A DNA stretch of 23,663 nt from Gammaproteobacteria bacterium UBA7449 (GTDB lineage Bacteria > Pseudomonadota > Gammaproteobacteria > Pseudomonadales > Pseudohongiellaceae), in NCBI GenBank assembly GCA_002477465.1, contig DLPV01000053.1, positions 3,105 to 26,767 of the forward strand, given 5' to 3'. Below the pieces are notes generated by a model, which had not been told where the DNA came from, made no database searches, and saw nothing but the letters and a program-made list of their open reading frames with translations. Of this stretch, positions 8,210-15,977 are shown piece after piece (the first letter of the stretch is position 1; each line of letters begins with the position of its first letter). Both the position numbers and the translations under genes were made by a program.

Positions 8210-8269
8210 AATTGGGGGCAGATTTATTTACTGCGAATCATGCGCCTTACAACAAATCTGACCCCGATT
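8210..8269. repeat. Imperfect palindrome between the cupin and methyltransferase genes
   Basis: AATTGGGGGCAGATTT (8210-8225) and AAATCTGACCCCGATT (8254-8269) are 16-base inverted repeats with two mismatches around a 28-base centre. The left arm and start of the centre (CAGATTTATTT..TGCGAAT) repeat those of the element at 7146-7186 in the same orientation. It separates the cupin stop (8286) from the methyltransferase start (8189) and could terminate transcription from the cupin gene. REP/MITE-like origin is inference; no transposase is present in the window. Confidence 0.7.
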
Positions 8270-8285
8270 GTTTAATCAATTCTCA

Positions 8286-8849
8286 TTAATCAGACAAGGA
8301 AGGATGGGCATAACCGGTGGGCAGGGTCTGATCCGGATCGACACGCATACTGAGATAGGTCACCTGATCCTGGATATGACGAAAGCCATGGGGCACGCCG
8401 GCCGGAATAACCACCACGTCTCCTGGTTTGACTGTCTGCACCTGGCCGTTCACTACGGTACGACTGCCACTGGGACCAATCAGCACCAGCACGGAGCTGT
8501 TATCAGCCGGAAATTCCCGCGCATTGGATTCGTCACCGCCAGTCACCAGGATACCGGACCCCGACAGTATGTAATAAATCTCAGTGACACGGTGATGCAC
8601 GATGGCATTCACTTCTTCCCCTTCCGTGCGGTTGCCAACCCGTTTGAGTATGCCTACGCCCACATTGATGTCATCGCCAATATCCACCACACGAATCTGC
8701 TGGTCGATGGTTTCGCCTAGATGTTCGAATACGGTCATGATCTCGGATTCAGGAATATGGGTGGCGTTGTCGGGCTGGGCAACTGCGCCGCCAGACATGG
8801 TTGCGCACAGAGCAGCGAATAGCGTGATCGTTGTTTTGCTTGTTTTCAT
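8286..8849 (-). CDS. Exported single-domain cupin protein
   Basis: 187 residues from the ATG at 8849, chosen because GGAGGT lies 8 bases upstream and a signal peptide (1-24, ending AVAQ) begins there. Cupin motif 1 is seen at HHRVTE (H85, H86, E90) and motif 2 at GDVVVIPAGVPH (143-154, with H154), giving a plausible metal site in a beta-barrel. The fold covers dioxygenases, isomerases and sugar-binding proteins, so the reaction is not known. Export of a small cupin is less usual than a cytoplasmic one. It is the last gene of the apparent DUF3604-isomerase-HupE unit, 57 bases after the HupE stop. Confidence 0.85.
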   Translation of the reverse strand: MKTSKTTITLFAALCATMSGGAVAQPDNATHIPESEIMTVFEHLGETIDQQIRVVDIGDDINVGVGILKRVGNRTEGEEVNAIVHHRVTEIYYILSGSGILVTGGDESNAREFPADNSSVLVLIGPSGSRTVVNGQVQTVKPGDVVVIPAGVPHGFRHIQDQVTYLSMRVDPDQTLPTGYAHPSLSD

Positions 8850-8857
8850 TAGTTTAT

Positions 8858-8863
8858 ACCTCC
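8858..8863 (-). promoter_or_regulatory. Ribosome-binding site fixing the cupin start
   Basis: GGAGGT on the minus strand, 8 bases before ATG 8849, decides against the upstream in-frame TTG at 8876. Confidence 0.75.
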
Positions 8864-8906
8864 AGTTGAACACCAATACTAAGCGGCTTTGCGTCGAAAT
8901 ACTAAC

Positions 8907-9869
8907 TCAGGAAAGAATTTGCCAGCTGCGTTCGATAAACCAATAGCTGGCAATGCTGCCAGTGACATACAGCGGCAGCTGATACGACACTTGATGAAAC
9001 CAGACCCGGTGTCGCATTAGCGTCAAACACAGGAGCACCAGCGCGATGATGGCAAGCTGACCTAACTCAATACCTACGTTGAATAGAAATAGCGCCATTA
9101 GCTGACTGTTTTCAGGCAAACCAATCTCGGCCAACGCACCGGCAAAACCCAATCCATGCAAGAGCCCAAAGGCGAAGGCAATCAAAGCGGGAAATTGCTT
9201 GATCAAAGACGGTCGATCGTTAAGGTTCTCATAGGCTAACAATACTATGCTGGCGGCGATGATTGCCTCAACCGGTGCTGAAGCAAGCGTCACGAGATCG
9301 AAAGCAGAGAGCGCGAGGGTCAAGGAATGTGCCACAGTAAAGCTTGTGACTACTTTCAGAATATCCAGCGGCTTATTCACAAAATACAGCAGCATGATGA
9401 CAAACAGCACATGATCGAAGCCAAACACAAGGTGTTCCACGCCAATAGAAAGGTACACTGGTACGCCTGGCGTAGACTCCGAGAGCTGAATGGCTGGTTC
9501 ATCACCGTTAATCAAAAACTCCATGACTTCGCCATCAAGCATTTGGATACTCACCAGGGTGTCGATAAGGGTGCGCTCCAATCCCTCAATAGCAATAGAC
9601 TCCAGGGCTGAAGCTTCGCAGCGCAGTTCGAATACTTCAATTACAGCGCCATCAGTCAATCCCGCCGAGACGGGTTTCGATGCGCAGTTTGTTTGCAGCT
9701 GCAGCCCCAGGTAACGCCCCTCCAGCTGCGGTTGGCGCAGTGAAGCTTCATATAGCTCAATACCAGCATCTGATTGCAGCTGGGTTAACTGGAGAAAGGC
9801 AGGTCTGACCTCATGGGCCGAACTCACCCAGGGAACAAATAGCAGACTGAGTAGTACGAAAGGTCTCAC
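8907..9869 (-). CDS. HupE/UreJ-family membrane protein with N-terminal periplasmic domain
   Basis: 320 residues from a GTG at 9869 that overlaps the stop of the isomerase gene by four bases (GTGA), a sign of translational coupling. Residues 1-18 are a signal peptide; cleavage after SSA would leave His19 as the mature N-terminus (HEVRP). A soluble region of ~110 residues follows, then about six to seven membrane helices with family motifs FGFDHVLFVIMLL, FTVAHSLTL and FGLLHGLGFAGAL. HupE/UreJ proteins are linked to nickel or other metal transport, but this long form is the PF13795 (HupE_UreJ_2) type. No hydrogenase or urease genes are nearby, so the metal and direction of transport are open. 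Confidence 0.85.
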   Translation of the reverse strand: MRPFVLLSLLFVPWVSSAHEVRPAFLQLTQLQSDAGIELYEASLRQPQLEGRYLGLQLQTNCASKPVSAGLTDGAVIEVFELRCEASALESIAIEGLERTLIDTLVSIQMLDGEVMEFLINGDEPAIQLSESTPGVPVYLSIGVEHLVFGFDHVLFVIMLLYFVNKPLDILKVVTSFTVAHSLTLALSAFDLVTLASAPVEAIIAASIVLLAYENLNDRPSLIKQFPALIAFAFGLLHGLGFAGALAEIGLPENSQLMALFLFNVGIELGQLAIIALVLLCLTLMRHRVWFHQVSYQLPLYVTGSIASYWFIERSWQILS

Positions 9870-10660
9870 TGCGTCTCGACAATGATGCTGTAGTTTTCAA
9901 GTAGCCTATCTATATAGATATCCCTGGCATTGATCTGCTGCGCGCGCTGGTAGTCCAGCAACACCTGCTGCTGAACAGCTTCCAATGGCGTTACCTGCTC
10001 GGGATGCACAGCATTGATAAACAGCAGATGAAAACCGAATCCACTCTGCAGCGGACCTTGCCAGCGGCCGACCTCCAAACTGGCAAGCTGATCCGAAAAG
10101 CCGGCACCGAAGGTGGCATTCAGGTCCAGCGCACTGCGGTAGGCATAACTCGGATTCAGCATGGAGGACTCACCAAATTCCTGCGCCGCTGAGCCAGAGT
10201 TGATCTGGGTGAGCGCGTGCTCGGCATCCGCAAGCTGCTGAAAATACAGTTGCTGCAGGGAGTAGCGTTCGGGAAGAGTGTAATCAGCAAGATGCTGCTG
10301 GTAGAACTGTTCGAGCTGGCCAAGCTCTGGAGCCGGTGCAACCTCAGACTCTGCAATAAAGCCGAGTTTTTGCACCAGGCGGCGACGCACGATCGAATCT
10401 TCCTGATCCAAACCGAGTCGCAGAGCTTCCTGATACAGCACCTCCTCCTTCACCCAGTTATCTACCAGGGCGTTTAGCTCGGATTCGGTGGCGATGAGAC
10501 CGGTCTGGGTCGTCCACAGCGTCGCCAGTCGGTCTCTTAATGCGGGAGTGACAATAATCTCGCTGCGATCATTGCTGAGTCGACTGTCAGCAACAAACAG
10601 CGCCAGACCGACAATGACAAACCACAGCAGTGGTTGCTTGAATACTACAGCAGCCTTCAT
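9866..10660 (-). CDS. Membrane-anchored PpiC-type peptidyl-prolyl isomerase-like protein
   Basis: 264 residues. An N-terminal hydrophobic segment (about 8-25) anchors the protein with its bulk in the periplasm. Residues ~45-110 resemble the SurA/PpiD-type helical chaperone arm. The parvulin rotamase domain is at ~130-225, seen in YRSALDLNATFGAGF and GRWQGPLQSGFGFHLL (GPLQSGFGFHL is the family's hallmark end). It likely helps fold or assemble an envelope protein, and the neighbouring DUF3604 and HupE products are the obvious clients. It starts 9 bases after the DUF3604 stop and overlaps the HupE start by four bases. Confidence 0.85.
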   Translation of the reverse strand: MKAAVVFKQPLLWFVIVGLALFVADSRLSNDRSEIIVTPALRDRLATLWTTQTGLIATESELNALVDNWVKEEVLYQEALRLGLDQEDSIVRRRLVQKLGFIAESEVAPAPELGQLEQFYQQHLADYTLPERYSLQQLYFQQLADAEHALTQINSGSAAQEFGESSMLNPSYAYRSALDLNATFGAGFSDQLASLEVGRWQGPLQSGFGFHLLFINAVHPEQVTPLEAVQQQVLLDYQRAQQINARDIYIDRLLENYSIIVETQ

Positions 10661-10669
10661 AAACGCGGT

Positions 10670-12583
10670 TTACTGCTGAACTGGCGTTACCCAGATCGGC
10701 GAGGACCAGACTCGCTCCTGGATGGTGGGCTGAAGATCCGGATTTGGCTCAACGCCAGCTCTGATAGCATCCCAGGTAGACCAGCGACAAGTTGGATTCT
10801 CCAGGCCACGGACATAATAGGAGGCGTGTTGCTCAGGATCGAAGTCCGGGTCCTGCCAGCTGGCTCGCAACTCCGCGGCCCCCACACCAGTCGATATGCT
10901 ACAGTCCGAGATATCGACACGTGCGCCGTTGTCCGAACAACGATGCGTCGCGGGATCTAATTCACCGGCGGAACAGGCAATATCATAGACTTCTTCGCGT
11001 GTTTCGCCGCCCTCAACCCAGCCCTTGATTATCTGCACCCTTTCCAGGGGAGCACTGTTAGGGTCCTTGGCGACCCAGGCGATAAAGCTTGGCGCCTCAC
11101 CTTCTTGCCCCAGCAAGTCACCTCCCATAGGCACACCGCCTGCGTAGGCCTCGGACAATAAATCCGCATCATCTACATCCGGCATGTTATAGCCGCCAAA
11201 GAAGCGCACCTTCATTCTAGTACCAGAGGTGCCAAATGTCTCTTTTCTTCGAAAGGCATCATAGATGCTCTCTCGGGTATTCTCTTCTGCCCAGACGCCA
11301 GCCAGACCAGCAGCGCTCCAGGTATCGAAATAGGTGTCGGCGTATAATTCCCCATCAGCTCTAGGCTCGGGCAGAGGAACGGAACCACGCAGGACGCCAT
11401 CGGCATCACGAAGACCTACCTTGCTCCAATAGTCATGCTCTTCACCTGCATAGGTGGCGTTATGAGTATCACTGGAACCAATCACGCCAAACTTATAGGG
11501 GTTGAATCCCTCTTCTGCCTGCATCTTCAGCCCATTGAGAAAGGCCTGACGCACATAGCTGCCATTGGGTTCGCTGTACAGGGTAGTGGCGATTCGCAGC
11601 GGCATGATCTCGAAATCGGCCCATTCATCATTAGGCGACAGCGCCGGATGGGTGTCAGAGGTACCCTTGACCTGTGAAATTTCCACCAGGGGTTCGTTGC
11701 GCATGCGCTGATTAGCATAGGCATCATCCAGCGGCCTGCCATTGTTGTCGGTCAGCATGAACATGGCGCCATTGGAGCCATTTGAATTATGGGGTATTGC
11801 CAAACTCTCGATACCCTGATTCCGGTTGCTGTCCATCCAGTCCCAAAGATCCTCGGGATTGCTTGAATCCAGGCGAGAGAATGGCAAATCTGGTCCGGTG
11901 TCACCACGAAAAATCACGTTGCGATGCAGGTTGCCACTTTCGCTGCTGGTAGCAGTGTACTCATAGCCGATGAATGAGGTGAAGTTACCCGGGTCGTTGT
12001 GCCGATTAGCCGCCGCCACGATGTCATCCCAGGCGGTCTTGCGGATTTCGGGATCATTTATTTCCAGACCATCCGGGCCACGCATGAAACCCAAAATTTC
12101 CTGGAATTTGGCACCACGATCCGATGCGCCACCCAGCGTATCCATACCTTCTGCCACAGGATGCTGCGAAATCTCCGTGCTGGGATCGGCCATTTCTCTT
12201 AATACACCGATATAGAACGCATGGTCGGTTACGCCATAAAAATCCAGCGGCACCTGCAGCGTCATATCGAAACCAGCGGGGTGAGTAATTGTGCCACCCT
12301 TGGCAAATTCATAGGCGTCATCTGGCGATGACGTGGTGCCGAAGATAAAGGCATCGAATGAATACATGGTGTGAACATGTAGATCACCGAAATAGGCATT
12401 GCGGTCTGAGTTGAATCCTGGGGTTCGCTCAGTCGAGGCAGGCTGGGTAGCTTCGGAGGCTATGGGGGCTGGCGCGGCGGCCTCCGGCTCAGCGGACGTC
12501 TGGCCGGTGGTTGGCGTATTGTCTGAACAGGCCGCCAGCAACAGCGTGGCAACGGGGGCAAACTGGGCGATAGACCGGAGCAT
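10670..12583 (-). CDS. DUF3604 family lipoprotein (PHP-like fold)
   Basis: 637 residues from the ATG at 12583. The lipobox LLAAC places the lipidated Cys at residue 19; a Pro/Ala/Thr-rich linker follows. The DUF3604 domain begins at GDLHVHTMYSFDA with H69 and H71, continues with VTDHAFY (D120, H121), and ends with the typical tail CRWSTWDAI...IQERVWSSPIWVTP. The HxH and DH motifs recall PHP-type metal-dependent phosphoesterases, so metal-dependent hydrolysis is plausible, but no reaction is known for DUF3604. The ATG is preferred to the upstream GTG at 12592 because GAGGTG lies 6 bases before it. It is first in a unit with the isomerase and HupE genes. Confidence 0.88.
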   Translation of the reverse strand: MLRSIAQFAPVATLLLAACSDNTPTTGQTSAEPEAAAPAPIASEATQPASTERTPGFNSDRNAYFGDLHVHTMYSFDAFIFGTTSSPDDAYEFAKGGTITHPAGFDMTLQVPLDFYGVTDHAFYIGVLREMADPSTEISQHPVAEGMDTLGGASDRGAKFQEILGFMRGPDGLEINDPEIRKTAWDDIVAAANRHNDPGNFTSFIGYEYTATSSESGNLHRNVIFRGDTGPDLPFSRLDSSNPEDLWDWMDSNRNQGIESLAIPHNSNGSNGAMFMLTDNNGRPLDDAYANQRMRNEPLVEISQVKGTSDTHPALSPNDEWADFEIMPLRIATTLYSEPNGSYVRQAFLNGLKMQAEEGFNPYKFGVIGSSDTHNATYAGEEHDYWSKVGLRDADGVLRGSVPLPEPRADGELYADTYFDTWSAAGLAGVWAEENTRESIYDAFRRKETFGTSGTRMKVRFFGGYNMPDVDDADLLSEAYAGGVPMGGDLLGQEGEAPSFIAWVAKDPNSAPLERVQIIKGWVEGGETREEVYDIACSAGELDPATHRCSDNGARVDISDCSISTGVGAAELRASWQDPDFDPEQHASYYVRGLENPTCRWSTWDAIRAGVEPNPDLQPTIQERVWSSPIWVTPVQQ

Positions 12584-12589
12584 GTACTT

Positions 12590-12595
12590 CACCTC
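12590..12595 (-). promoter_or_regulatory. Ribosome-binding site fixing the DUF3604 start
   Basis: GAGGTG on the minus strand with a 6-base spacer to ATG 12583. The site contains the alternative GTG start codon (12592-12590), which is therefore unlikely to be used. Confidence 0.7.
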
Positions 12596-12701
12596 ATTGT
12601 TTTTCTTAGGATTTTTTGGACGGTTTTTGACTTACTGTCCTTCTTCTGCACTTAGCTTAATCCTATCTTCGCACCTTGTCCAAGCGCATCTTCTGAGTAC
12701 C

Positions 12702-13127
12702 TTACAGCAAATTATTCACCAGCCCCGCTTTCACTTCCAGGTTGAGCTGGCCATCTAGACCAGCACTACGGTGAATCGCGCTGGCTTGATAGGCCTGGTC
12801 TTGAATCATGGCGAGCATAGCCTTGCGGCTTGGGTACATGACCAGGGCAGCGGTATCCCAGAGTTCTTCCACCTCGCCCAGCATCAGACGGCTGATCGAG
12901 CCGTTGAAAAGAATCTTGCCGCCTACCTTCTCGACATGACCCGCAGTCTCCTGAGAATAGATGCCGTAAGCCTCGGCGCCTGTGGCATCGGTAACGCGCC
13001 CATCTGCGTAGAGCGCTTTTTCTCTGAATTTGAGCAGGTTTAGCATGTAGATGGGAGTATCAGTATCCCCTTCCTGGAAACCCCGCATCTGTTCGGCATT
13101 TGGTGTTAGCGCATTCTGGACATGCAT
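12702..13127 (-). CDS. DUF1330 domain protein
   Basis: 141 residues with no signal peptide or membrane segment, the only such product in the window. The pattern PIYMLNLLKFREKA (24-37), TGAEAYGIYSQE and the alpha/beta layout fit the DUF1330 (PF07045) dimeric ferredoxin-like fold, whose biochemical role is unknown. GGAGGA at 13136-13141 is 8 bases upstream of the ATG, a strong ribosome site. It is separated by 118 bases from the DUF3604 start; it could be transcribed with it or alone. Confidence 0.85.
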   Translation of the reverse strand: MHVQNALTPNAEQMRGFQEGDTDTPIYMLNLLKFREKALYADGRVTDATGAEAYGIYSQETAGHVEKVGGKILFNGSISRLMLGEVEELWDTAALVMYPSRKAMLAMIQDQAYQASAIHRSAGLDGQLNLEVKAGLVNNLL

Positions 13128-13523
13128 CGGCTTGTTCCTCCAATAAAGAGTTGTCAGAAGCCCAGATTAGCACGGCCAGCTGATGTGGCTACACAAAAGT
13201 CTCAGGTGAAGAGCGACTTGCCGCGAGTTGGCGTCGACTCTGAACAGGCCAAGACTAAGATTACGACGGCGGGCATGAGTTGCACAACCCGCTGTTGCCA
13301 ACCACCTGTTATCAACCCTTTGTTTTCAACCCTGGAGCCCACCGTGGCGATAGTCTGATCGGATTCATGGGCTGATGGCAGCGGCTGTTGGATATACCCC
13401 AGTATTTGCGCTAGTTAGTGGCTTTCTGATGCGGATTTTTCGTGCCTCCGCTAAGGCTTATCGGGCTAGTCAGCGAATTTAAACCACTGTATTTTTAACT
13501 GAACCCCAATTATTCTGAGCAAC
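13128..13523. other. Intergenic region between divergent genes
   Basis: 396 bases between the DUF1330 start and the GH43-like start. Besides the DUF1330 ribosome site and a weak promoter candidate at 13467-13495, I see nothing: no convincing ORF, RNA gene, repeat or large dyad. An open frame across 13122-13358 lacks any protein-like character. Confidence 0.5.
13467..13495 (+). promoter_or_regulatory. Candidate sigma70-type promoter for the plus-strand gene set
   Basis: TAGTCA (13467-13472) and TATTTT (13490-13495) are spaced by 17 bases and lie 28 bases before the ATG at 13524. Each hexamer is an imperfect match, so this is a weak prediction. Confidence 0.25.
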
Positions 13524-14516
13524 ATGAAAACAATAAGAGCCAAATTATTAATCATTCTCTCATTCCTACTCGCGTTTTCGGGGGCAGCCGCCGCTCAACC
13601 GACAGACATCTCGATTACGAGGCTGGGCGATGGCCCTATCATCACGCCGGATATGGATGCCCGCATGGGCGGCAATATTCAGGGGCCATCTTTGATACGG
13701 GTGCCGGATTGGGTGGAAGACCCGTTGGGCCAGTACTACCTTTACTTCGCCGATCACCGCGGGACTTATATTCGCATGGCCTATGCCGATGACTTGGCTG
13801 GTCCATGGACCGTCCACACGCCTGGCACGCTAAGACTGGAAGACTCTTTTTTTCCTACCACTTGCCCACCCTGCTCGCTTGCCCCAGGACGCAGTGCCGC
13901 TCTCTATGCCCATATTGCATCTCCCGATGTGCATGTTCGCGAAGACCTGCAGCAAATCGTGATGTATATCCACGGCAGGGGTGAAGGCAGGCAGTTTACC
14001 CGACTCGCTGTCTCGACAGATGGCATCGGCTTTGAAGGCAGGGAAGAAGACCTGGGGCGGGCCTATTTCAGGGTCATCAAACATGATGATTATTACTATG
14101 CTATGAGCATGCCCGGGTTTCTTTACCGCTCTCGCGATGGCCTGAGTAATTTTGAGAGCGGCCCCCGATTCTTCACCGATGATATGCGCCACTCGGCGCT
14201 GCTCATCAGGGACAAGCAGCTGCATGTTTTCTTCACAAATCGCGCGGATGCACCGGAGCGAATATTTCTTTCCAAAATCGAGTTAACAAACGACTGGCAT
14301 AACTGGACAGCTTCAACTCCGGTCGAAGTCTTGCGGCCCGAGTACGACTGGGAGGGCGCCAATCTGCCAATAGAACCTTCCCGGGGTGGCCACATCGACG
14401 AACGGGTAAACCAGATGCGCGACCCGGCGATCTTTCAGGAAGATGGCAGAACCTACCTGCTCTACTCGGTGGCTGGTGAGAGTGGTATTGCCATAACCGA
14501 AATTGAGTTTGATTAG
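13524..14516 (+). CDS. Secreted GH43/GH32-like beta-propeller protein, possible glycosidase
   Basis: 330 residues with a signal peptide (1-24, ending AAAAQ). Repeated blade-like segments are visible: NIQGPSLIRVPDW with YYLYFADHRG and YADDLAGPW (51-95), HIASPDVHV then IVMYIHG (130-151), and MRDPAIFQEDGRTYLLYS (298-315). This is the signature of five-bladed propeller enzymes (GH43, GH32, GH68, GH130 and relatives), where the Asp of such 'DP' motifs is often catalytic. Which Asp/Glu act here is uncertain, so it may be a glycosidase or only a sugar-binding relative. A CPPC motif (C114-C117) holds its only two cysteines. First of six same-strand genes; the LRR gene follows after 90 bases. Shine-Dalgarno match is weak (GAG, 6 bases before ATG). 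Confidence 0.75.
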   Translation: MKTIRAKLLIILSFLLAFSGAAAAQPTDISITRLGDGPIITPDMDARMGGNIQGPSLIRVPDWVEDPLGQYYLYFADHRGTYIRMAYADDLAGPWTVHTPGTLRLEDSFFPTTCPPCSLAPGRSAALYAHIASPDVHVREDLQQIVMYIHGRGEGRQFTRLAVSTDGIGFEGREEDLGRAYFRVIKHDDYYYAMSMPGFLYRSRDGLSNFESGPRFFTDDMRHSALLIRDKQLHVFFTNRADAPERIFLSKIELTNDWHNWTASTPVEVLRPEYDWEGANLPIEPSRGGHIDERVNQMRDPAIFQEDGRTYLLYSVAGESGIAITEIEFD

Positions 14517-14606
14517 CGCCCGGCTCGAATATCTTGCCGCAGATCCTTTTTCCCGACATCAACTATTGAGTTCAGCACTAACGACAATTATAGGTAGGAA
14601 GAAAAC

Positions 14607-15884
14607 ATGATATTCAGGACCCTGACACTCTTGCTGACGGCAGCTGTTCTTAACAGCCTGTCAGGTCATTCAGTCCAGGCGCAGATCACATTAACACCCA
14701 CTCAGCACTGTCACGACTTTTCAGCCGATGCCATCGTCTCCTTCGCCGACCCGGATCTGGAAGCAGTGGTTCGCGACGCGCTGGAAATAGGACCCCAGGA
14801 ATCACTAAGCTGCGGCAAAGCAGCAAGCCTCGAAACACTCATCGTCGGCACCAGTATTGAGCGCGTCGTGTATGGCGGCACGCTGCGACCGTCACCGGAA
14901 AAACCGTTTGAGAGTCTCGCTGGCCTCCAGAATCTCAGCAACCTGACCAGGCTGAATCTGATCAACCGCCTGGTTACCGACATCACACCAGTGGGCGAAC
15001 TCAGCAAGCTCAAGAACCTGAACCTGCACACCAACTGGTTTAGTGATATCAGCGCACTGAGCAGGCTAACTGATCTGGAACAATTGATCATCAGCGAAAA
15101 CCCAATCTCGGACATCAGTCCTTTGGCTGGACTCACAAAACTCAGGCAACTGCATGTCCATGGACTCTATCCGTATCAACTCCAGCACTATCTCGATTAC
15201 AACGATGGCCGCGATCCTGACGTGGTGTTCAATGGCATTACTGACATCTCGCCCCTGGCAAACCTGACCGAGATGCGTTTGCTACGCATTCACCTCAATG
15301 CGATCTCTGACATTAGCCCCCTGGCCAATCTCACCAGACTCAACCACCTGCGCATCTACGACAATCAAATAGAAGACATTACTGCACTGTCTGACCTCGA
15401 TGAACTAACCCTGCTGTGGGCACACAATAACCAAATCCAGGATATCGGCGCGCTGGCCGGCAAGCCTGGCATGCAGCAACTCAGCCTTAACGACAACGAG
15501 ATATCTGATCTCAGCGCACTCAGGCAAATGGAACATCTGGAGTATTTGTTTCTCAGCAACAACCAGATTTACGATGTTTCGCCATTGCGCAGGCTACATG
15601 CCCTGCAGGTACTGCGACTGGAAAACAACAGCATCACCGACGTCAGCGCTCTGGCCGGGCTCGGCAGTCTGCGTGAATTGAGCCTGGCACAGAACTGGTC
15701 ACTGTATGATGTGCGTCCGCTGTTTTTAAACGCGGGTATGGGTGAGGGTGTGGAGCTGGATCTTAGATTCACCCATGTGCGCTGTTCTGACATGGATGCC
15801 TTCGAGCGACTGGGCGTAGATTTGCTCAGGGTCACTGCAATCAATGGTTCCGCCTGTGAAGGTAGACGACTCGAAGACCCCTGA
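14607..15884 (+). CDS. Secreted leucine-rich-repeat protein (internalin/SDS22-type repeats)
   Basis: 425 residues: signal peptide (1-26), an N-terminal cap with Cys35 and Cys69, about eleven ~22-residue repeats from ~104 to ~370, and a C-terminal cap with Cys393 and Cys417. The repeat unit reads like L-x-x-L-x-L-x-x-N-x-I-x-D-I-S-P-L-A-N-L, the class found in internalins. The ladder is interrupted at ~185-208 by an insertion rich in Tyr and Asp. Such proteins bind other proteins or glycans outside the cytoplasm; no catalytic domain or cell-wall anchor is present, so it may be periplasmic or released. AGGTAGGAAG just before the ATG is a good ribosome site. Its place inside a sugar-metabolism gene set suggests a binding role there, but this is guesswork. 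Confidence 0.85.
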   Translation: MIFRTLTLLLTAAVLNSLSGHSVQAQITLTPTQHCHDFSADAIVSFADPDLEAVVRDALEIGPQESLSCGKAASLETLIVGTSIERVVYGGTLRPSPEKPFESLAGLQNLSNLTRLNLINRLVTDITPVGELSKLKNLNLHTNWFSDISALSRLTDLEQLIISENPISDISPLAGLTKLRQLHVHGLYPYQLQHYLDYNDGRDPDVVFNGITDISPLANLTEMRLLRIHLNAISDISPLANLTRLNHLRIYDNQIEDITALSDLDELTLLWAHNNQIQDIGALAGKPGMQQLSLNDNEISDLSALRQMEHLEYLFLSNNQIYDVSPLRRLHALQVLRLENNSITDVSALAGLGSLRELSLAQNWSLYDVRPLFLNAGMGEGVELDLRFTHVRCSDMDAFERLGVDLLRVTAINGSACEGRRLEDP

Positions 15885-15977
15885 CCCAGAATCAGAATCA
15901 AAAGACTGGTCGATACTCATAATCGATTGGCACTAAGCATAGTCGAGCAGAGAATAAACTGTAGATAGGGATAACAA

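Noticed and set aside
8268..8720. 150-residue plus-strand open frame
   Set aside because: Opposite the cupin gene, which has a signal peptide, cupin motifs and a strong ribosome site.
8907..9869. Part of a hydrogenase or urease operon
   Set aside because: No hydrogenase or urease subunit or maturation gene exists in the window; neighbours are DUF3604, an isomerase and a cupin.
13122..13358. 78-residue plus-strand open frame in the intergenic region
   Set aside because: Overlaps the DUF1330 start, has odd composition and no ribosome site.
14920..15720. DNA tandem repeat or CRISPR-like array
   Set aside because: The periodicity is the 22-residue protein repeat of the LRR gene; the DNA units are too diverged and there are no spacers.
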